Shown here: one piece after another, positions 6,135 through 10,254 of the stretch
Numbering within the stretch: the first letter of the stretch is position 1
How the letters are laid out: the number at the start of each line of letters is the position of its first letter
From: an uncultured Eubacteriales bacterium
GTDB taxonomy: Bacteria > Bacillota > Clostridia > Oscillospirales > CAG-272
Direction: 5' to 3'
Assembly: GCA_900555785.1 (NCBI GenBank)
Contig: USMO01000045.1
Coordinates: 1 to 10,254, forward strand
DNA length: 10,254 bases
Position numbers and translations under genes: made by a program
The notes under the pieces: model-generated
Databases searched by the model: none
What the model was told of the DNA's origin: nothing
Seen by the model: only the letters and a program-made list of their open reading frames with translations

Positions 6135-6602
6135 CTACCCTCTCCCCGCGCGGAAGGCGCGGAAATGGGGGATGCCGGCGATTTCGAAATGCATCGAGGA
6201 ACTGCCGAAGAGGATACCGCGGGGCTCGGTCTCCGCTTCGCCGCGGAAGCAAAGCCGCCCAACGTCAAAGAAACGCTCAATCGCGGATTGCCGATACTCC
6301 AGCTGGCGCAAACCGGTCACCGTAAAGTGCAGGTGCTTGTGGTCGCCGCGCCGCACCTCGTAATACGCGCTAAACTCTGCCGTGTCCCCGTCCAGCCGAA
6401 TCGTCGAGGGGCAGCCCAGCAGATAGGTCAGAAACCAAATCAGATTCAGCGCAAGCAGTCCTAAAAATGTCCAAACCGCCAGCGCCCCGGTCAGAATCAG
6501 GAGCAGGAGCGGCAGCACGAAAAACATCCCCGCCAGAATCAGAACTTTGACCAGAAAATCCCGGCGGCAAAGATTGAAAATCCGCAAAAGTCTGAGCTTC
6601 AT
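6135..6602 (-). CDS. Membrane protein with PH-like C-terminal domain
   Basis: A 155-residue protein. Two adjacent hydrophobic helices (about 18-40 and 42-63) follow a basic start (MKLRLLRIFNLCRRDFLVK), which points to a cytoplasmic N-terminus. Residues 66-155 form a soluble domain. Its stretch FTVTGLRQLEYRQSAIERFFDVGRLCF resembles the bacterial PH domain (bPH2, PF03703 type) pattern of two helices, a beta-hairpin domain and a conserved 'q-s-l/i-e-r-f-g-g' strand; this similarity is judged by eye. The ATG overlaps the TGA of the upstream polymerase-like gene (ATGA), so the two are translationally coupled and probably work together at the membrane. The stop TAG is four bases from repeat element 2. 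I do not know a specific function. Confidence 0.72.
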   Translation of the reverse strand: MKLRLLRIFNLCRRDFLVKVLILAGMFFVLPLLLLILTGALAVWTFLGLLALNLIWFLTYLLGCPSTIRLDGDTAEFSAYYEVRRGDHKHLHFTVTGLRQLEYRQSAIERFFDVGRLCFRGEAETEPRGILFGSSSMHFEIAGIPHFRAFRAGRG

Positions 6603-8032
6603 GCCTCTTCCCCTCCCTCTTTCTCTGCTGCGGCAGAAAACTCGTTTTTCTGCACCATAAACAGCAGCATCAGCGAATAAATAATTGTCGGATAGGTCGC
6701 AAAAAAGATGACCTCAAACAGACAGAAAATCAGCAGCCCCAGAATGCAAAGCCCCAGGAACGTCTTGTACGGATCTGGCTTGCGGAAGACCAGCCGGACC
6801 GTTACAAACCGGTGCCAGACATATGCCGAAAACGCGACAATGCCGCCCGCCGCCAGCACCTGCAGCGGCGTGTTGTGGTACAGATACGGGTAAACGTCCT
6901 TCTGCCAGCCGTCATAGGAGAAATCGGTGTAAAACCCCGCGCCGAAAATCGGATACTCGCGGAATTTCTGCAGCGCAGCGCTCCAGATTCCGAACCGCCC
7001 GTTGTCCCACAGCCCCAGGTCCAGCATCGTCTTGACCAGATGCACAATCTTTTGGAAGAAAAGGACCGCAACGCCAGCCCCAGCCAGCACGACCAGCCCC
7101 GTGAAAATGCGGTTGATCTTCCGGTTTTTGCCGCTGAACAGCAGAATCAGCAGCGAGATTGCCAGCGTCCCGGTTGCGGCAAGCAGCGCGCCCCGGCTCT
7201 GCGACAGGAAAACGCCGAGATAAACCGTCCCGCCCAGAATGTAGTACACCCAGCCGTGCCGGTGCGAATGCGCAAAATAGAAGCCCGCCGGCATCAGGAA
7301 TGCCAGCATGCCGCCCATCGCGGTCGAGTTCCCCCAGCCGAACAGCAGGGAGTTTTTGTCCACGCCCCCGGAGGCGGTAAAGCGCATGCCCTCCGGCCCC
7401 TTGTCAAGGTAAGTAAAAATCAGCTCCGCGCAGAGCACCAGCCCCAGCACGAACACGCAGAACAGGAAATGGTCGAACACGTCCCGGTCAAACCGGATAT
7501 ACGCCGCAAACAGCAGATAAATGCCAACCAGCGCAGCCACCATCGTCAATGGATAGAGTATATCCGACACGCAGTAGTAGCGGCTGCCGATGCCGTTGAG
7601 CATCAGCGTGGCGCAAAAAACCGACAGGCTCAAGAGGACCGGCTTGCGGAAGGAGACCCGGTTCGGGCGGTTCCGCGCGACAAAGCAGACGATACTGCCG
7701 ATCAGCAGCAGCCCCAGCACATATTCCAGCGTCAGCGGGATATGCTCCAGATAGAACTTGCTGTAATACGGGACATTCGGCGCATGCAGCGTAGGGACCA
7801 GAAACACCACCGAAATGACGGGCATCAGCAGAAAACGCAGATCGTCGCAGACAAAGCACGCGACCGCAACGGAGATGACCAAAAGCCCGCCGAACAGGAA
7901 CTCCTGGTAGCCGCCGAACAGCAGCTGCTCCTGCACGCGGAGCGTTGAATGCGCCAGAAAGACCAGCACGGCAGTCAGAATAATATAACCGCGACCGCAG
8001 AAAAAACGTCGCAGACGGTTGGTTGTTGTCAT
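6599..8032 (-). CDS. O-antigen ligase/polymerase-like membrane protein (Wzy_C)
   Basis: A 477-residue polytopic protein with about eleven or twelve hydrophobic segments. It has the Wzy_C (PF04932) signature: LGVFLSQSRGALLA (272-285), then a loop holding NGRFGIWSAALQKFREYPIFGAG (344-366) and YHNTPLQVLAAGG (385-397). The arginines, W350 and H386-N387 are the family's key loop positions. Members polymerise or transfer lipid-linked surface glycans, or glycosylate proteins; in a Gram-positive cell a capsule or wall polysaccharide is likelier than O-antigen. No glycosyltransferase or flippase lies nearby, so the substrate is unknown. The ATG is preceded by AAAGGA at six bases. The C-terminal tail is short and charged (AAAEKEGGEEA). 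The gene has its own promoter and shares an ATGA junction with the downstream PH-like membrane protein. Confidence 0.85.
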   Translation of the reverse strand: MTTTNRLRRFFCGRGYIILTAVLVFLAHSTLRVQEQLLFGGYQEFLFGGLLVISVAVACFVCDDLRFLLMPVISVVFLVPTLHAPNVPYYSKFYLEHIPLTLEYVLGLLLIGSIVCFVARNRPNRVSFRKPVLLSLSVFCATLMLNGIGSRYYCVSDILYPLTMVAALVGIYLLFAAYIRFDRDVFDHFLFCVFVLGLVLCAELIFTYLDKGPEGMRFTASGGVDKNSLLFGWGNSTAMGGMLAFLMPAGFYFAHSHRHGWVYYILGGTVYLGVFLSQSRGALLAATGTLAISLLILLFSGKNRKINRIFTGLVVLAGAGVAVLFFQKIVHLVKTMLDLGLWDNGRFGIWSAALQKFREYPIFGAGFYTDFSYDGWQKDVYPYLYHNTPLQVLAAGGIVAFSAYVWHRFVTVRLVFRKPDPYKTFLGLCILGLLIFCLFEVIFFATYPTIIYSLMLLFMVQKNEFSAAAEKEGGEEA

Positions 8033-8103
8033 ACAGCATCCTTTCGGGAATCGGTAAAATCAAACCGTACACAGGGCACAGGCAGCGTGTCCCATTGTTT
8101 CCT

Positions 8104-8132
8104 ATTATAGCACATCTTTTTCAAAAATGCAA
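8104..8132 (-). promoter_or_regulatory. Promoter of the Wzy_C/PH-like operon
   Basis: On the minus strand TTGCAT (8132-8127), a 17-bp spacer and TATAAT (8109-8104) with a TGC extension. The start near 8097 gives a leader of about 65 bases. The leader contains a small bulged stem, GGGACAC/GTGCCC (8076-8095). The -35 has four of six consensus bases. Confidence 0.8.
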
Positions 8133-8181
8133 CCGGTTTGGCAAAAAAGCACAGAAAAACGGCACAGGGACCGGAGAAACG

Positions 8182-8214
8182 AAAAAAATCCCGCACAACC
8201 GTGCGGGATTTTTT
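8182..8214 (-). terminator. Bidirectional intrinsic terminator after tRNA-Lys
   Basis: A perfect nine-pair stem ATCCCGCAC/GTGCGGGAT (8188-8196 with 8201-8209) with loop AACC is flanked by A and T runs on both sides. On the minus strand it ends the tRNA transcript about 50 bases past the mature 3' end. It could also stop rightward transcription. Confidence 0.9.
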
Positions 8215-8264
8215 GTCTCCACACCCATGTCGGCCAGGCAACCGGGTGCAGGCTTTGTCTGCTG

Positions 8265-8340
8265 TGGTGACCCATCGGAGAGTCGAACTCCGGACACCAT
8301 GATTAAAAGTCATGTGCTCTGCCATCTGAGCTAATGGGTC
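8265..8340 (-). tRNA. tRNA-Lys (anticodon UUU)
   Basis: The 76-base minus-strand sequence folds into a cloverleaf. The acceptor is GACCCAT (8340-8334) pairing with ATGGGTC (8275-8269). The D arm is GCTCAGATGGCAGAGC. The anticodon stem ATGA/TCAT encloses CTTTTAA with anticodon TTT. The T arm is CGGAG-TTCGACT-CTCCG. Discriminator A and an encoded CCA (8267-8265) follow. It reads AAA and AAG lysine codons. It stands alone, with its own promoter and terminator, and no integrated element abuts its 3' end. Confidence 0.97.
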
Positions 8341-8363
8341 AGCCTTCTTTGGGCTACCTGATT

Positions 8364-8392
8364 ATTATATCATATTTTATCGGTTTTGTCAA
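8364..8392 (-). promoter_or_regulatory. Perfect consensus promoter of tRNA-Lys
   Basis: TTGACA (8392-8387), a 17-bp spacer and TATAAT (8369-8364) with a TG extension form a full consensus SigA promoter on the minus strand. The predicted start near 8357 leaves a 5' leader of about 17 bases to be trimmed by RNase P. This is the strength expected for a stable RNA gene. Confidence 0.9.
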
Positions 8393-8417
8393 GAGGTGTG
8401 CAATCGTCAGTTTGCAA

Positions 8418-8447
8418 GAATGGACCGCCTGTTTTCGGTTTCCATTC
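8418..8447 (-). terminator. Possible 3' hairpin of the flavodoxin gene
   Basis: GAATGG plus ACCG (8418-8427) pair with CGGT plus CCATTC (8436-8447) around an eight-base loop, with a two-base bulge at 8440-8441. The stem overlaps the flavodoxin stop codon. The following bases on the minus strand are not a clear T run, so it is a weak terminator at best. Confidence 0.3.
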
Positions 8448-8985
8448 ATTCATTTTGACTGTTTCTTGCCTGTCCAAACGCAGCCCGGGCAGCCGATGCC
8501 ATGCGCGAAATGTTCTCGGGCAGAATATCCGGCAGGGTTGGCGTGTACTCCCCGATCTCCATTTCGTTCTCCCGGATGCGCGACCGCACGGCATGCAGCA
8601 GGATCCGCTCGAACAGCCCGGCGTTCTTCAGTTTGAGCCGCCCGCCGAAATTGAGAACCGCAAATGCGCCTGCCCGCAGGTCTGCCGGGAACAGCTTTTC
8701 GCTGGTCTCCTCAAATTCATGCCCCGACGCCATGCACAGGAAAAAGGCATGCGGGACCGCAGCAATCGCGTCATGCTGCGCCGCCAGGTAGTCTGCCGCT
8801 TCCCGCCGCAGCTTACCGTAGCGGACCGAGCCGCCGACAATCACAACATCAAAGCCGCCGGGCGCCGGTGTCTCCTTTGCAAGGTCCGCCACGGTCACCT
8901 CTGCGCCGTGCAGCTCCCCCCGCAGCATCTCCGCGCACTCTGCCGCCGTCCCGGTCTTGCTTGCGTATGCAATCAGAACCTTCAT
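8446..8985 (-). CDS. Flavodoxin-domain protein, HemG-like
   Basis: A 179-residue flavoprotein. MKVLIAYASKTGTAAECA carries the FMN phosphate-binding loop (SKTGTA, 9-14) after the first beta strand. FDVVIVGGSVRYGK (45-58) and FAVLNFGGRLKLK (108-120) match the flavodoxin_5/HemG branch, in which similar proteins are protoporphyrinogen oxidases or flavodoxin relatives of unknown partner. No heme gene is nearby, so HemG activity is not claimed; a general electron-transfer flavodoxin is equally possible. I chose the second ATG (8985-8983). It has AAAGGCGGGCGAGAG upstream and a leader of about 26 bases, whereas the ATG at 9003 has no ribosome site and would sit about eight bases from the predicted transcript start. 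The gene is monocistronic, with its own promoter, and divergent from ldhA. Confidence 0.85.
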   Translation of the reverse strand: MKVLIAYASKTGTAAECAEMLRGELHGAEVTVADLAKETPAPGGFDVVIVGGSVRYGKLRREAADYLAAQHDAIAAVPHAFFLCMASGHEFEETSEKLFPADLRAGAFAVLNFGGRLKLKNAGLFERILLHAVRSRIRENEMEIGEYTPTLPDILPENISRMASAARAAFGQARNSQNE

Positions 8986-9017
8986 CTCTCGCCCGCCTTT
9001 CATGCTTTGTCATGATT

Positions 9018-9046
9018 AGAATACCACATCCACGCCCCGAATGCAA
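9018..9046 (-). promoter_or_regulatory. Promoter of the flavodoxin-like gene
   Basis: On the minus strand TTGCAT (9046-9041), a 17-bp spacer and TATTCT (9023-9018) preceded by TGG. Predicted start near 9011. The spacing and extended -10 match the other promoters in the window. Confidence 0.7.
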
Positions 9047-9137
9047 GTCTTTTGTGTGAATTTTGCGCGTCCGGACCCGCTGCCTTGCATAAATCGGCAA
9101 CTTGAAGGAAATCCTATCCTATATGTTGTAATTCCAA

Positions 9138-9166
9138 CAGACAAGCCCCGATGAAACGTGTATAAT
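9138..9166 (+). promoter_or_regulatory. ldhA promoter
   Basis: CAGACA (9138-9143), a 17-bp spacer and TATAAT (9161-9166). The -35 is weak in its first two bases. An imperfect palindrome, TGTTG-N6-CAACA (9124-9139), overlaps the -35 and might be an operator, but it is not a good match to the Rex consensus. Confidence 0.72.
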
Positions 9167-9190
9167 AAGGAAGGAAACGAGGATACCGCC

Positions 9191-10186
9191 ATGAAAGTTG
9201 CATTTTACGATACAAAGCCCTACGACCGCCCGTCTTTTGAGGCGCAGGGGGCTGCGCACGGCATTCGCTTCAAATTTTTCGAGGACAAGCTGAACGAGGA
9301 CACCGCCACTCTGGCGCGCGGCTGCGATGCGGTTTGCGTATTCGTCAACGACAACGTGAACGCTGCCGTGATTGATCAGCTCGCGGAGCTTGGCATTCGG
9401 GTGCTGCTCCTGCGCTGCGCGGGGTTCAACAATGTGGACCTCCGGCACGCAAGCGGCAAGCTGACGGTTCTGCGCGTTCCGGCTTACTCTCCTTACGCGG
9501 TTGCGGAGCACGCGATGGCGCTGCTTCTGACCTCAATCCGGCGGATTCACAAGGCGTATATCCGCACGCGCGATTTCAATTTCAGTCTGAACAACATGGT
9601 CGGCTTTGACCTGCACGGCAAGACGGTTGGTGTGGTTGGGACCGGCAAAATCGGGCGCTGCTTCATCAGCATCTGCCGCGGATTCGGGATGAACGTCCTT
9701 TGCTTTGACCCGTTCCCGGTTGACGACCCGTCGCTTTCCTACGTGCCGCTGGACGAGCTGTTCCGCAAGAGCGACATCATTTCGTTCCACTGCCCCCTCA
9801 CGCCCGAGACGCACCACGTGGTGAATGCGGAGAGTCTTGCAACGATGAAAAAAGGCGTGGTGCTGATTAACACCTCTCGCGGTGCGCTGATTGATTCCGA
9901 GGCGCTGCTTGCCGGCATCAAGTCCCGCAAAATCGGTGCCGCCTGCCTGGATGTTTACGAGGAGGAATCCGACATTTTCTTTGAGGACAACTCCGGTCAC
10001 ATTCTTGAGGACGACACGCTCGCCCGCCTGATTTCCATGCCGAACGTGATTGTGACCTCGCATCAGGCTTTCCTGACCGAGGAGGCGCTCGCCAACATTG
10101 CCGAAACAACTGTGCAAAACCTTCTCGACTTCTCCTCCGGCAAGGGCAACCCCAACGAGGTTTGCTACCGCTGCGCGACGAGGTAA
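9191..10186 (+). CDS. ldhA: D-lactate dehydrogenase (NAD-dependent 2-hydroxyacid family)
   Basis: A 331-residue cytoplasmic enzyme, close in length and sequence to E. coli LdhA. It reduces pyruvate to D-lactate with NADH in fermentation. VFVNDN (50-55), LRCAGFNNVDL (74-84) and RVPAYSPYAVAEHA (95-108) match the substrate-binding N-terminal part. The NAD site is VGVVGTGKIGR (146-156), with the acidic D173 after the second strand that selects NAD over NADP. The catalytic set is R230 (NTSRGALID), E259 (DVYEEES) and H291 (SHQAFLTEEAL). I chose ATG 9191 because the protein then starts MKVAFYDTKPYD as in relatives, with GAGG eight bases upstream. The longer frame from 9158 begins before the -10 box and cannot be translated from this promoter. 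The TAA stop shares a base with a third repeat arm. Confidence 0.93.
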   Translation: MKVAFYDTKPYDRPSFEAQGAAHGIRFKFFEDKLNEDTATLARGCDAVCVFVNDNVNAAVIDQLAELGIRVLLLRCAGFNNVDLRHASGKLTVLRVPAYSPYAVAEHAMALLLTSIRRIHKAYIRTRDFNFSLNNMVGFDLHGKTVGVVGTGKIGRCFISICRGFGMNVLCFDPFPVDDPSLSYVPLDELFRKSDIISFHCPLTPETHHVVNAESLATMKKGVVLINTSRGALIDSEALLAGIKSRKIGAACLDVYEEESDIFFEDNSGHILEDDTLARLISMPNVIVTSHQAFLTEEALANIAETTVQNLLDFSSGKGNPNEVCYRCATR

Positions 10187-10254
10187 AGACCTTGGGGCGC
10201 TGCCCCAAACCCTGCTTAGGGAACTTCTTGAAAGAAGTTCCCTAAGAACCCTCA
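10186..10254 (+). repeat. Third copy of the double-hairpin repeat arm (cut by window end)
   Basis: It starts AAGACCTTGGGGC at the last base of the ldhA stop, has the small hairpin (TTGGGGC/GCCCCAA) and then a perfect 13-pair stem (10215-10227 with 10234-10246). In place of the GGGGC/GCCCC of the other copies, this stem has GGGAAC/GTTCCC, both sides changed together. GAACCC follows, as in the other arms. Whether a facing arm and core follow cannot be seen. Confidence 0.8.

Noticed and set aside
6812..7948. A 378-codon plus-strand frame opposite the Wzy_C gene
   Set aside because: Gln/Arg/His-rich shadow of a polytopic membrane protein; no start signals.
8265..8340. tRNA-Lys as an integration site for a mobile element
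   Set aside because: No integrase, no duplicated tRNA 3' end and no change of gene content were seen next to it.
9158..9190. Upstream start of ldhA adding 11 residues
   Set aside because: This ATG lies before the -10 box, has no ribosome site, and the added residues are absent from related D-lactate dehydrogenases.

Overview
The window looks like a chromosomal segment of a moderately GC-rich, low-motility-type Clostridia, most likely an Oscillospirales/Ruminococcaceae-like gut bacterium. The reasons are Gram-positive-style AGGAGG ribosome sites, SigA promoters with 17-bp spacers and frequent extended -10 elements, the linkage of a PDZ-radical SAM DUF512 protein to der, a Firmicutes-like tRNA-Lys, and a D-lactate dehydrogenase. 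No phage, CRISPR, defence or transposase gene is visible. Taxonomy is inference.

Layout. Positions 1-4644 carry a leftward block: prfB (release factor 2, from its own promoter at 4639-4667), a small two-helix membrane protein, a palindromic repeat element, an intrinsic-terminator-like hairpin, the PDZ-radical SAM DUF512 protein, der (double GTPase) and the first 40 codons of obg. The last three are packed with 15-bp and 1-bp gaps and link two ribosome-assembly GTPases. A back-to-back consensus promoter (4707-4735) drives a rightward serine hydrolase of the beta-lactamase/esterase superfamily (4770-5903). A second repeat element fills the convergent gap. Leftward again from 8132 is a two-gene membrane unit: a Wzy_C/O-antigen-ligase-like protein, then a PH-like membrane protein joined by an ATGA overlap. 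Next come a bidirectional terminator, tRNA-Lys(UUU) with a perfect consensus promoter, and a HemG/flavodoxin-like protein (8446-8985). D-lactate dehydrogenase ldhA (9191-10186) runs rightward and is followed at once by a third repeat copy, cut by the window end.

The most interesting structure is not a gene. It is a family of about 70-bp double-hairpin repeats that begin AAGACCTTGGGGC. Two copies facing each other make elements of 217-247 bp with different cores. Four of the five arm ends start within 0-10 bp of a stop codon. The large hairpin differs between copies by paired, compensating changes that keep the stem perfect. This suggests a REP/MITE-like or RNA-structured 3'-end element. I cannot tell from one window whether it is mobile, a terminator or an mRNA stabiliser.
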